Below are positions 1-10,239 of a stretch of DNA of 64,000 nucleotides, in pieces. The stretch's first letter is position 1. Each line of letters starts with the position of its first letter. Both the position numbers and the translations under genes were made by a program. The notes under the pieces were generated by a model, which saw nothing but the letters and a program-made list of their open reading frames with translations, ran no database searches and was not told the DNA's origin. The DNA is taken from contig OX419757.1 of the NCBI GenBank assembly GCA_948567375.1, positions 41,230,001 to 41,294,000 on the forward strand, in the 5' to 3' direction. The DNA comes from Lunularia cruciata. Taxonomy: Eukaryota; Streptophyta; Marchantiopsida; Lunulariales; Lunulariaceae.

Positions 1-311
1 TCACAACTATCCTAGTCATGTTACAAATTTGAAAATCTGATCCAGGACCTTGACTTTTAAGCCTACCTCCAAGAACAACAAAGTAATTAACAAAGGAATT
101 AACACATTTTCAGCAGTTGAGTCATGGGCATGAGATGAGCAAGGGGAAATTAGACGGATCAGAATTTCTGGGACAGTGGTCGTCCTCTTCCATTTGATGT
201 GATTGGAAACTAACCACAGTCAGGGGACTTGACTGTAGTTTGGTGTAAGCCAAAGATGGGAATCTCCTCGGTCTTCCAGGAAGCGCGCTAGCAAGCACGG
301 AAGCTGCAGCT
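1..311. other. Upstream flank of the PDZ gene
   Basis: No gene is visible here. The stretch lies directly upstream of the predicted ATG at 312 and probably holds the promoter and 5' UTR of the gene that follows. I could not identify a convincing TATA box or any repeat. Confidence 0.4.
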
Positions 312-2176
312 ATGGCAGCTGCATCGGCCTGCTTGACGCATTCTGCCTTTCTGCCAGCCAGCCTTTCGTTAGGGACTGCAATTTCCAGATCTCGTGCAAT
401 TGCTACCGCGTGTTTCAACTGTTATGGATTGGTTCATTCACACGCAAGTTCTGGAGCAACTTTCTCGTTGTCCTCAGGTTCTCATTCGTGCTCTGAGGTG
501 GAAGCTAAGATTTTGAATTCAGGGATGGAGAAGTCATTTTGCAGTCTGAAGAGAGGATTTGATTGAGATGCTAAACTGATTTTTTCAGGGAACGAAATAC
601 CATGAAATTTATGCCCCTCTCCCGCAAAAATTGACACCTTTTTTAATGTCGAGACGGAATTAGACTTTCGTTAGATGCAATGTATGAATGAGCATGAGAA
701 CCAGGCATTGAGAAAACATGACACGCCTCCATTGATTTGCAAGATCATTTGATGTTTCAATTTCATTTTCTGGTCAAGAGCCGAATTTCCACGAGTTGGG
801 AAGAAATTGCCTCGCAATCACAGCTCAAATACAGATTTATGATTTGCAGGCAGTACGTTAGGTCAGTAGACCAGAAGTAGAACAATTCTCGAATTATCGT
901 AACAGCTAGATAAATGATTTTCTGATGTTCAACATCAAGCACAAGTCTGGGCTGAAGTGCTTTTCTTCCCATACTCAGTGCTTCTCACTTGTCCATGCTC
1001 AGGTGACAGAAGAACAAGACAGAAAGCACTGAGGTCCTGTGGAACTTGCCCTAGAGCAGCACTCGACTCCGACCAAGCGAGTACCAGCGAAACATCGGAC
1101 GTACCACCACCAGGATGCAGTCGGGTGAAAGTGGAACTCAGCAGGCCCCTAGGTAATATACTAGGTTGCAAAGGGTCGTGTATCTTCCTTGAGAGATTCA
1201 GTTCCCGCTTCCGGACGTACTAACTTGGCACTGGTATTTAGCACAGTCAAAATGCTACCGTGATTTACAGATTAATTCGATCAATAGCATGTGTAGGTGC
1301 TCAGAGTACCTGGACAAATGTACAAGGAGAACACCAATTCTTAGTGATTGTATCGCATTGGCGTCTGGAACCACAGGAATTGCCTTTGAAGAAACCAAGA
1401 TCGGAACAATAATTGTCGGTGATGTCATCCCGGGGGGTAATGCTGAATGTTCTGGCCTGGTGCAGTCGGGTGATCAGTTGATCGCCACAAGTGCCATTAT
1501 CTACGCTGATTCAGATGAGTATCAAGGTGTGACTGTAAGAAAGGGGATGCAAAAAGTTCGGTTGAATGTACGTGGAGAAAGATTTGAGACGGTAAGGGAC
1601 TCCTTCAATAGAGAATCATGAGGACTTGTATTTGCATCTTACTCGGTCCGTAACCCTGTACTCTATATCCGCTTCAAACGACATCCGTATCTTTATTTGT
1701 CCAGCTAAGGTTCGATTAATAAGAAAGAGAAAGAAAGATTAGCAGTCGTCTTCTCCGCGATGCCGTGTTTTAATCTCTATATAGACTCTACAATTGAATT
1801 TCAGACTCATTAGTTACTGAACCAGTTACTCCCTCACTCACATCTGCAATTTTGCGGCATGAACTTTGGGACCACTTTATTAACTCAACAGATGGTGATT
1901 CCTCCCAGGTCATGGCAGCAATTGGAACACACCCTGCTTACATCAAGGTGAAGAAGATGCAGAGTCCTGAATTTTGGATTAGGTTAGCTCTATCTTAAAT
2001 TTGAAACATTTATGGACAAAGCATTAACTTTGTCTGTCTGAGCACGATCGACTTGTTCTTGACGCGGGTTTTCTCTCTTATATTTGCAGGTCATGATTGA
2101 GTTGCAGAAATGCGAACCTGGGACAACCAATGGTGCTGCTACCAATGGAGCGGCCATCGATCAGGGCAAGCCGTGA
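312..2176 (+). CDS. Predicted plastid-targeted PDZ-domain protein, five exons
   Basis: The model has exons at 312-477, 1003-1152, 1377-1591, 1909-1947 and 2090-2176. Every intron is GT...AG, the phases agree, and the total is 657 nt (218 residues plus TGA at 2174-2176). Exon 1 starts MAAASACLTHSAFLP and is rich in Ser and Ala with few acidic residues, as expected of a chloroplast transit peptide. Exons 2-4 encode one PDZ domain. RPLG joins GIAFEE across the intron to form the ligand-binding loop, followed by IPGGNAECSGLVQSGDQLIATS and a C-terminal part containing GERFETV and MAAIGTHPAYIKV. The last exon is a short polar tail. Plant PDZ proteins of this type are usually plastid proteins that assist thylakoid complexes or proteases; that role is inferred here. 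The exact family member was not identified, and the transit-peptide exon is the least certain part because it rests on splice phase and composition only. Confidence 0.75.
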
Positions 2177-3359
2177 GTTAAAATGCGTAGGAAAGCGTGG
2201 TAGCCCCCACATGCTACTATAGCCTTCCATCTTCCTATTCTCTTTCTCAGCTTTCCAAGCAAAGCTTGGCGCTATTCATGTTGTATATCAACTAGAAACT
2301 AGTCGAAGAGGACAGTAGATTCCGATGGATAAACACCACTTCAAGGAAAGCATGTTTAAAAAGCTTTTCATAGCATTGCAAGGCTGATTTTACAAAAACT
2401 TCGTTAGGTCTAATGTACAAGTTTCATCCTATTTATTGATGAAATGCGTTCCGCGATTTGCACTACTGCTGCTGCCACACTGACACTTCAACTGTCTAGC
2501 TTCATACTTCATAAGGCGTACCGCGTACAATTGTACAATTGTTTTCCTCTTGATTAGGATCAAAAAGCAGTTACCACGTCGTCTCCTCCATGTTCCAGAA
2601 CTAAAATGCGAACATAGAATCTACGGCTTCCTTCCCTTTGCATCCATTTGACGGGTTGGGGGTTATCGAATGTTACGCTCATCGTCACTCGGGTGTGGTG
2701 CATCAGTTCGAAAGTCAGCTACTTTGAGCTGGCTCATTCGCAGCTAGACAGGCTTCCCGCAGCCTGTGCCAATCGCCCATTCTACTTCATATACTACTGG
2801 GCGTCATTCACCCATGTTTCCAAGCCCGGTCGATTGGACCGGGCCATGTTCCCGGAGTTGCCTGCGACGATAGGACGGTCGTGGACTTTTATCTTTCTTG
2901 AGCCTGCGGACAATACAGGTTTTCGGTTCGGTTAGTGTCCGGACAATAGTTACGTAAGATGTGCTTGGTGTGGTAGTTCACAACTATATCTCCGAATCAT
3001 ATCCGCAATTTCACACTTGCGTTCAGTCCCACTCCTCTTCATAATTAAGCGATATGAATTAAGCGGGATGAGCAGCATTCCTAATATTAATAAAATTGTC
3101 AAGGAAATATATTTTATTTCTTTAAAAAAATTGACTATAAAATATAACTAACTAAAATAAATCTACTATAAATATCTTTATTTTAAATTTATTTTATACT
3201 TAACAATTTTCAATAAATTAACTTTAATGAGTATCAATAATTGATTAGTTCAAAAATCTCGCAGAATTAATAAAGTGGAAAAGATTACGGACAACAGAAA
3301 GGTATCAACACCACTAGTTGAAAACAGTAATGATTCGAGGATCACACTGGCTTACGATA
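2177..3359. other. Intergenic, with an AT-rich block
   Basis: This begins with the 3' flank of the PDZ gene. A 95-codon open frame at 2648-2935 has no recognisable domain and is not supported as a gene. About 3085-3250 is strongly AT-rich, with runs of A and T and no coding potential. Nothing else was recognised. Confidence 0.5.
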
Positions 3360-3560
3360 CTTCGTTGTTGCATTGCATACTTCCATCACACACATTTTGA
3401 ACTAGCGAGTAAGAGTAGTTGCTCTCCTATTAGTGCAACTAGGGTAAGTCCCGCGCTTCGTTGTTGCATTAGTTCTTTCCACCACCCACACTTTGAACAA
3501 GCGAGTAAGAGAAGGTGTTCTCTCTAATTAGTTTGTTCTCTCTCTTTAATAGTGCAACTA
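3360..3560. repeat. Two-copy tandem repeat, period 96 bp
   Basis: Units start with CTTCGTTGTTGCATT at 3360 and at 3456. Both contain a version of AGCGAGTAAGAG and end in GTGCAACTAGGGTA. The second unit is a little longer because of a CT-rich insertion. It is followed at 3567-3588 by a GC-rich imperfect palindrome around CGTGCATCATGCGCG. The arrangement recalls termini of some plant repeats, but no family is assigned. Confidence 0.75.
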
Positions 3561-4002
3561 GGGTACGCCTCGTGCATCATGCGCGGGGCTGAAAGAGCCC
3601 GTGAAAACGTGCGTCGTCCCCGTTCCCGTCGTCGAAGGTATGTGCAAGTATCTACTCATCTTACGACCTAAAGATTGACTAGTAGACGGGTCGCGTTGAT
3701 GAGAAGGAGAAGCGAAGATCACTATATACAATGTGCATTTCACTGTCAGAGGTTATTGGCAAAATGGACTGAAGGTGGAGGACCTTTCTCGAGCGACGCG
3801 GAGCGAAAGCGCGGCACAAGTAAACAGTTTGAGAAAGCAATAACTGTCCTATGGTAGTTGAGAACGAGCGGAACATTATGTTTAAACTGAAGGGTGTTTT
3901 TATCAGAACATGTTACTGTGAACATTTTATATTAAAGGGTGTCAGACTATCGTCCATGCTGAAGCACGGACGACTTCGGCGTCCAATGCGCACCGAAGTT
4001 AG
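3561..4002. other. Intergenic, nothing recognised
   Basis: The short open frames here (60-65 codons on both strands) overlap one another and show no domain. Apart from the GC-rich palindrome at its left edge the stretch holds nothing I can name. Confidence 0.4.
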
Positions 4003-4190
4003 CTGAGCAAGCCGCAGTAGTATCTTGCTGTCGCGAATGTTTTGACGCAGGAACTACCTTCATTTCAAAGTCCGATGTTCGCAAACAACGTCATCAACTG
4101 AGCAAGCCGCAGTAAAATCTTCCTGTCGCGAATGTTGAGGCAGGAACTACCTTCATTTCAAATTCTGATGTTCGCAAACAACGCTATCAA
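4003..4190. repeat. Two-copy tandem repeat, period 95 bp
   Basis: Units begin with CTGAGCAAGCCGCAGTA at 4003 and 4098. Both contain TGTCGCGAATGTT and GCAGGAACTACCTTCATTTC. The copies are close to identical apart from a few substitutions and a small deletion, so the duplication is fairly recent compared with the retroelements in this window. Confidence 0.85.
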
Positions 4191-4569
4191 CGTGCTAGAA
4201 AACTGGGAAAATCCAGAACCATTCACGTCGAAGGAGATAACTTGATACTTTGGATAAAATGAATTTACTATGTATATTTCTAAATATATCAACCTTTGTG
4301 CAGAAAATGTGTAACCAGCATGCACAAGCTCTCCTCTCTATGTTACATTCAAAGCTTCCAGGACAAATCCCCAGCTTAGTCAATGATTTCGTTAGCTGGC
4401 AGCGCCAGCTTACCCCTAAAAGAATTTTAATGGGGAGAAGCTAAGAGTCGAAATTCTAAAGATCTTGGTAAAAAAGAACTATGTGTCGATAAGAAAAGGT
4501 GGTAAAGTCAGGGGGTAAGCTTTCTTCTAATGTGAGGGCCTGGTACCCTCCATTCACTAATTTTATGAT
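4191..4569. other. 3' flank of HSP70
   Basis: This stretch lies downstream of the HSP70 stop codon and probably includes its 3' UTR. The small frames at 4195-4444 on either strand have no recognisable domain. Confidence 0.45.
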
Positions 4570-6519
4570 TTAGTCAACCTCCTCAATTTTGGGACCGGCT
4601 CCGCCAGCAGAGGATGGGACCTCATCGTCGGCCTGAGAGCCTGACGGAGCACCCCCGGCACCACCTTGGTACATTCTGGCGATGATCGGGTTGCAAATGC
4701 TTTCCAATTCCTTCATCTTATCATCGAACTCATCTGCCTCAGCAAGCTGGTTGTTGTCCAACCATTCGATGGCGGCCTCAACAGCCTCCTCAATCTTCTT
4801 CTTGTCGGCCGGCTCCAAGGAAGTGGCAATCTTTTCGTCCTTGATGGTATTCCTCATGTTATAAGCGTAATTCTCCAAGCTGTTCTTCGATTCGATCTTC
4901 TTCTTATGGTCCTCGTCTTCAGACTTGTACTTCTCAGCATCTTGAACCATCTTCTCAATCTCCTCCTTGCTCAACCTACCCTTATCGTTGGTGATTGTGA
5001 TCTTGTTCTTCTGGCCCGTTGTCTTGTCCTCAGCGGACACATTTAAAATACCATTGGCGTCAATATCGAAGCACACGGTGATCTGTGGCACACCTCGGGG
5101 AGCAGGGGGAATTCCGGACAACTCAAACTTCCCAAGAAGATTGTTATCTCTAGTTCTAGTCCTTTCTCCTTCGTACACTTGGATGAGTACTCCAGGTTGG
5201 TTGTCCGAGTAAGTTGAGAACACTTGCTCCTTCTTGGTGGGAATGGTGGTGTTCCTGGGGATGAGAACAGTCATAACACCTCCGGCGGTCTCAAGACCCG
5301 TAGATAGAGGAGTGACATCGAGTAACAACAAATCTTGAACCTTTTCGTTGCCCTCTCCAGACAAAATGGCTGCCTGAACGGCTGCACCGTAGGCAACCGC
5401 TTCATCGGGGTTGATGCTCTTGCAAAGCTCCTTGCCATTGAAGAAATCCTGCAACAGCTGCTGCACCTTGGGGATACGGGTAGATCCTCCGACTAGGACG
5501 ACATCATGGATGGAGCTCTTATCCATCTTGGCATCGCGCAAACACTTCTCTACTGGTTCCATGCACTTCCTGAACATGTCCATGTTCAACTCTTCAAATC
5601 TAGCGCGGGTGATGGTGGAGTAAAAATCCACACCCTCATAGAGTGAGTCAATCTCAATAGTAGTTTGAGCAGTGGACGACAAAGTTCTCTTCGCCCTCTC
5701 AGAGGCCGTTCTCAGACGTCGGAGGGCTCTGGGATTGGAACTGATGTCCTTCTTGTATTTCCTCTTGAACTCTTGCACGAAGTGGTTCACAAGCCTGTTG
5801 TCAAAGTCCTCACCTCCAAGATGGGTGTCTCCGGCAGTGGCTTTCACCTCGAAGATGCCTTCCTCGATCGTCAAGAGTGACACATCGAAGGTACCACCTC
5901 CCAAGTCAAAAATAAGCACATTCTTCTCTCCAACGGCGGTAGCCTTCTTGTCGAGACCATAAGCAATAGCAGCAGCCGTAGGCTCGTTGATGATCCGCAT
6001 GACGTTCAAACCTGCGATCACTCCGGCATCCTTGGTTGCCTGCCTTTGAGAGTCATTGAAGTAGGCAGGTACAGTGACGACCGCATTCTTGATAGTAGTT
6101 CCGAGGAAAGCTTCGGCAATCTCCTTCATTTTAATGAGAACCATGGATGAGATCTCCTCTGCAGCAAACTGCTTGTCCTCTCCCTTGTAGGTGACCGTGA
6201 TCATGGGCTTGTCACCAGCTCCAGCACTGACTTTGAATGGCCACAGCTTGATGTCACTCTGGACAGTAGAATCGCTATAACGACGACCAATCAATCGCTT
6301 GGCATCGAAAACTGTATTCGTCGGGTTCATAGCCACCTGATTCTTAGCGGCATCTCCTACCAGACGCTCGCTATCGGTGAATGCGACGTAGGAAGGAGTA
6401 GTCCTGTTCCCCTGGTCGTTAGCTATGATCTCCACACGATCATGCTGCCAAACACCCACGCAACTGTAAGTAGTACCGAGATCGATACCAATCGCCGGAC
6501 CTTCGCCTTTGCCCGACAT
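4570..6519 (-). CDS. HSP70: Cytosolic heat shock protein 70
   Basis: ATP-dependent chaperone of the cytosol and nucleus. It binds exposed hydrophobic segments of client proteins and works with J-domain proteins and nucleotide exchange factors. The frame from ATG at 6519 to TAA at 4570 gives 649 residues, the usual family length. The nucleotide-binding domain spans about residues 1-385, with [13 protein letters not shown] near residue 12, [14 protein letters not shown] near 200 and [13 protein letters not shown] near 340. The substrate-binding domain, helical lid and Gly/Ser-rich tail follow. The protein ends in EEVD, the docking site for TPR co-chaperones and a mark of the cytosolic class. 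The coding region has no intron. I chose the start [15 protein letters not shown] because it matches plant family members. The same frame stays open upstream to an ATG at 6657, which would add 46 residues. Every motif is intact, so this is a functional gene. Confidence 0.97.
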   Translation of the reverse strand: MSGKGEGPAIGIDLGTTYSCVGVWQHDRVEIIANDQGNRTTPSYVAFTDSERLVGDAAKNQVAMNPTNTVFDAKRLIGRRYSDSTVQSDIKLWPFKVSAGAGDKPMITVTYKGEDKQFAAEEISSMVLIKMKEIAEAFLGTTIKNAVVTVPAYFNDSQRQATKDAGVIAGLNVMRIINEPTAAAIAYGLDKKATAVGEKNVLIFDLGGGTFDVSLLTIEEGIFEVKATAGDTHLGGEDFDNRLVNHFVQEFKRKYKKDISSNPRALRRLRTASERAKRTLSSTAQTTIEIDSLYEGVDFYSTITRARFEELNMDMFRKCMEPVEKCLRDAKMDKSSIHDVVLVGGSTRIPKVQQLLQDFFNGKELCKSINPDEAVAYGAAVQAAILSGEGNEKVQDLLLLDVTPLSTGLETAGGVMTVLIPRNTTIPTKKEQVFSTYSDNQPGVLIQVYEGERTRTRDNNLLGKFELSGIPPAPRGVPQITVCFDIDANGILNVSAEDKTTGQKNKITITNDKGRLSKEEIEKMVQDAEKYKSEDEDHKKKIESKNSLENYAYNMRNTIKDEKIATSLEPADKKKIEEAVEAAIEWLDNNQLAEADEFDDKMKELESICNPIIARMYQGGAGGAPSGSQADDEVPSSAGGAGPKIEEVD

Positions 6520-6702
6520 TGTTCCTCCAAGCTCAAAACCACCTTCGGAATCTCTTTTGACAAATGCACCGATGCGAAAAAGAACTCGGCTATTAGCTCT
6601 TCCTAATCTGAAATCTCTGCCTGCTTGCTCCAAATCGCCCTTCACACTCTCAGACACGCTGTTTCCTTGACTGACTGCTGCGATGGACGTGCGAAGGGGC
6701 TC

Positions 6703-6708
6703 TATATA
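6703..6708 (-). promoter_or_regulatory. TATA box of HSP70
   Basis: TATATA lies 184 bp upstream of the chosen HSP70 start and 46 bp upstream of the alternative in-frame ATG at 6657. Transcription would start near 6670-6680, so both ATGs could be within the transcript. Confidence 0.6.
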
Positions 6709-6723
6709 CCAACCTTTCGCTTC

Positions 6724-6741
6724 TTCTGAAAGAGTCTGGAA
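6724..6741 (-). promoter_or_regulatory. Heat-shock element of HSP70
   Basis: On the + strand this reads TTCTGAAAGAGTCTGGAA. That is four alternating 3-base heat-shock units at 5-bp spacing, the outer two perfect and the inner two with one mismatch each. It sits 15 bp upstream of the TATA box, the classic position for heat-shock factor binding. A weaker three-unit match lies at 6780-6792. Strong heat induction of the downstream gene is inferred from this arrangement. Confidence 0.65.
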
Positions 6742-7780
6742 GTATGTAAACCCTAGGGCACATCGCTTCGGACTTCAAACAAGCCTCTCGAAAGCTCTAC
6801 ACAACTGCTGTGTCACCAACCCACGCGGCATGCCGTCGTTTTTCGACGATTTTTCACATTTCTGCCCCAAGTTTCCTTCCTGCCGATCTACAAAGCACCT
6901 TCTAGCAGCATCTCTCTAGACCCTTCCTGACTGTTCCAGGGATGTTCTTCGGCTGTAGAATACGTTCTTATCTCAGACTCATGTTCTACTAACAAGAATG
7001 TGTCCATGCACTCCTGGGTCCTGGGGCTCATTGGACCACAGGACGAGGAATAATTACTGAGGGCTCCCTAATTGTTAGGAGTCCGGACAACTTCTGAGCA
7101 TTTCCCGACAATATTTTGAGACCTGTGCTGGTATTAATGAGGACAGACAGATTATCACATATAGTAATGCAACAAGGTACCGTATTGCTTGATGATGGAG
7201 TTTAGAGTTTAGATTTTATTTTTTTAAATAAGAAGTTTCAGAGTGTAGAAAGGAATTACCTTGTAACGTCGTTGATCGTCTTGTGGTGATAGCACAATGC
7301 GTGCATCATACCCAAAATTTGGAGAATCGCTTCAACGGAACATGGTGAGTCTCAAAGACATGTGAAACTAACAGGACGCAGTTCGATAGATAATGTAACT
7401 TAATATTTGCTTATCATTTACTTGATCCTTATTATTACAATCTGCATTCAGATAATTGCTAATGGATTTAAAGGGATTCAGATACTAATAATGCGTATCA
7501 TAATTCTTGCTAATCATTTAACTTGAACACGGTTATTACAATATATATTTAATCAAGGGAGCGGATAACCCCACCATTCGCAAGCCAGTCATAGGCAAAA
7601 AATCATAACTACAACCGTTCCTCTGTTGACAACATGAGCAACGTCGAACCATCAGTTACTTGCACTTCCGCACTTGCAAGGCACCATCCCGTTTAGGTGG
7701 AACGGGAGAAAGAGTGGGAGGTAAAGTATGAATAGATATTCTAGAGTTTTTAGAGAGTTCACTTGCACACGTCACATGAG
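6742..7780. other. Intergenic, distal HSP70 upstream region
   Basis: No gene was recognised. A diverged tandem duplication is visible: a segment starting TTGCTTATCATTTACTTGA near 7407 is repeated as TTGCTAATCATTTAACTTGA near 7506, a period of about 99 bp. The rest is AT-rich sequence without coding potential. Confidence 0.45.
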
Positions 7781-7819
7781 TGAATAGTCGATTTGATGGT
7801 TTTTCAAATCGACTATTCA
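7781..7819. repeat. Perfect 16-bp inverted repeat (hairpin)
   Basis: The arm TGAATAGTCGATTTGA at 7781-7796 is followed by a 7-base loop and its exact reverse complement at 7804-7819. No matching element boundaries or target duplication were found around it. Confidence 0.85.
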
Positions 7820-8540
7820 TTCACTATTGATAGTTTTGGTTTCATTTGTACCTAGATTGAGTGCCACCAAGAATTGAATAGAAAGTTATGAATATTTTTA
7901 GGTTTTCAAGATTTAAAGTGATAACTTCACATTAAGCATGATGGATTAGGAATTTTTATTTTTGATCTCTTAGTTTTTATGTTTGAGTTCCACAGCAATT
8001 TAATTTGAAAATTTTTGATATGAAAATTGAAAATTATAGGAATTTATAATTTTTAGTATCGCGAGAGATTATATTTATTCATGTGAGTTGAGATGTGAAG
8101 GGTTGTGATTTTGTAAATATGGGGAGATATGGAGAGGAGCATCATATGTTACTATCGTTATTCTTGTGATTACATGTCCCATGTGAGGCCGCCCAGAGTG
8201 GATCCTGATAGACTATATGCGGTGTGTCATCAATGCTTTACCTGCAAGAGGTAAAAGGCCATGTAGGAAAGATGGCACAATGACTATGATTGGACCACTT
8301 AGGATGCTCATGTGAAGCGAGCTATCACATCGACAAAGGTGACACTTGAGATTACGCACACTTCTTCTATTTTTTGTTGACCATTCTAGGGGTACCAGTC
8401 GATCGTAGGAGCAATTAGCATCTCACACGGGTTGTATTTGGGGGTCGTTTGAGACTAGTTTTCTATATGCACATTTATTCCATGGGTTACCTTGTACACT
8501 CCATGATGAGGTTAGATATGCTTTTTGCCTACCACTTAAT
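7820..8540. other. Unassigned sequence upstream of the LINE-like pseudogene
   Basis: AT-rich up to about 8100, then of ordinary composition. The part nearest 8540 may be the decayed 5' portion of the non-LTR element that follows, but I could not recognise a domain in it. Confidence 0.35.
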
Positions 8541-9488
8541 CATTTGGCACTTGATCCCTTGGACGAGTTAGCATGGTTCTTATTATTCTTACTCCCTCAA
8601 TGGTGCCTTTGTTATGCTAGAGGAGGACATGCGGTGCAAAGAGAGTTGGCTACTAGATTTTTTCAATTCCAAGTAGGGGATTGGACTGCCTTACAAGAAG
8701 AATCAGTTATGGCTACATGTTTTAGGCAATAGATTCTACCACAAGATACCACTGAGTCCACTTGATGACAATGTGTAGGACATTAAGTCAGCGGAAGAGT
8801 TTAGTAGAGCAACAAGAGCATTACACCCTTTGTCTATGATTAGTCCCACTAATGAGACTATCTTTTCTCTTTGCTCACTACATCATATGGTAGGAAGAGT
8901 ACCATTAGAGGTCTTAGATTATCAACCTAAGAAACTTTGATTTCTTAATAGGTTGCTGTTTGCACAAGCGTTGTGCATTGCTCCTTGCCTCTCCTCAAGA
9001 GGTTTCTCAAGGATGATATATGAGCATCTTAGAGATTGTTTTCAAGTAGATGATCCTTCTAGTAGATTTATTGAGCTATTTTGGATGGTTGTAATAGTAG
9101 TGAGGGGAGATATTCTTATGTCAATTAGTTGGGTGTTAGGGGCTTGTTGACTTCTTACGATGGAGAAGAGCACGGGGAGCATTAGACCAATTTCTATTTG
9201 AGAGATCTTTTTGTGCTTGGTTAGCCACACCATTGTCCTTCAACATCAATCTTACTTTCAAGAGCACCTCAATCACAACAATTTAGAGTAGCTACACTTG
9301 GAGGTTGCAAGGCTATTTCCCTAAGCATCAAGGCACTCCTAATATCCATCCGGAGTGGGTTGTTCTATAGGTAGATGTTAGTGACCATCTTGGAGTCAAT
9401 TGTTAGTACACAATATGGAGATCCTTTAAAGAGATCTTTGTTTTCCATGGCTCACTTCAAATCTCTCTTATCTACTACTTTGTCCATC
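8541..9488 (+). pseudogene. LINE-like reverse transcriptase pseudogene, piece 1 of 4 (N-terminal and RT part)
   Basis: Several frames together resemble the reverse transcriptase of a non-LTR retrotransposon. A pre-RT segment with ARGGHAV and FQVGDWTALQEE lies at 8544-8732. Around 8810-8880 comes a segment with SRATRALHPLSMISPT, then at 8953-9150 a segment with CLSSRGFSRMIYEHLRDCF. Near 9350 a stop interrupts HPEWVVL and VDV, and close to the right end YGDPLKRSLFSMAH replaces the usual QGDPLG..LF motif. Stops and frame changes make it non-functional. The reading breaks off at 9488, where family B copy 1 begins, and resumes at 14897. The family assignment rests on remembered motif order, not a search. 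Confidence 0.65.
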
Positions 9489-9835
9489 TATAACAATATT
9501 GAGTTAAGCAATAAAGTTAGTTAGGGCTAATGAAGTAGCAAATAGGTCAAATTAGCCTAGAATATTCCAAAAGTATCTAGGAAGCTTCTTGGGAGGCTTT
9601 CTTACTAGCTTAGCTTGCATCCCAAGTGAGTGGCTTCTAGAAGGAAGCTTCTTGAGAAGCTTCTCAAATAACTTGCACTCCAAGAAAGCCGCTCAAGGAA
9701 GCTTCTCGAGAGCCTTGTATGTTCTCTATAAATACCAAAGCCAAAGCTCATGCTATCCATTTGGAGTTTCCTATACTCAAGTGTCCCAATGTGATCTTCT
9801 ATTCTCCTATTTCTCCTCAGTCTTGGTCTTTTAGA
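9489..9835 (+). repeat. 5' LTR of family B copy 1
   Basis: It starts TATAACAATATT, a TG to TA change at the terminus, and ends at 9835 just before the primer-binding site. It carries GGAAGCTTC-type heat-shock motifs near 9579, 9634-9663 and 9696-9705 and a TATAAATA box at 9727-9734. The transcript start would lie near 9760. Confidence 0.9.
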
Positions 9836-9836
9836 T

Positions 9837-9848
9837 TGGTATCAGAGT
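9837..9848 (+). promoter_or_regulatory. Primer-binding site, initiator tRNA-Met type
   Basis: TGGTATCAGAGT lies one base after the LTR. It matches the complement of the 3' end of plant initiator tRNA-Met in nearly every base, the usual primer of plant Ty3/gypsy and Ty1/copia elements. Confidence 0.85.
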
Positions 9849-10239
9849 AGGATTGGGATGGATGGAATTTATGGACCACCAAATCCATTTCCACCAAACC
9901 ATTGGGATTTTCATATCTAGGTACTACCCAAGCATTGTTTCATAGAGGTCATCACCTCACTCTTTGGGCAAGATTTTCTCAATACAATCACCTTGTCCAA
10001 GGAACCCTTGGTACTTCCGGTTGTAACTTATAGAAAACAATGGACGTGTTGCATCTTTATATTTATAAATTAGATAGGTTTGGGGTGGTGTGATAGAGTG
10101 GTAACCATATCGGCAATGCCCAAGGTTAACATTGCTATGTAACAACAAATCAAGCACCTTATTCGATTGTTGGATGAACAAGATCATTGATGACAGGAGC
10201 ATGTAGAGAGAGCACCAATTCAAGAACAAGAAGACTGAA

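Noticed and set aside
2648-2935. 95-codon open frame on the + strand
   Set aside because: No recognisable domain, no supporting splice or composition signal, and it lies in the flank of the PDZ gene.
3318-3527. 69-codon open frame on the + strand
   Set aside because: It lies across the 96-bp tandem repeat, and its internal repetition is explained by that duplication.
4666-5046. Long hydrophobic frame antisense to HSP70, and similar frames at 4967-5212 and 5672-5962
   Set aside because: Antisense shadows of a highly conserved coding region, with Leu-rich composition produced by the complementary strand.
6930-6970. A further heat-shock element upstream of HSP70
   Set aside because: TTC and GAA units occur, but their spacing is off by one or two bases.
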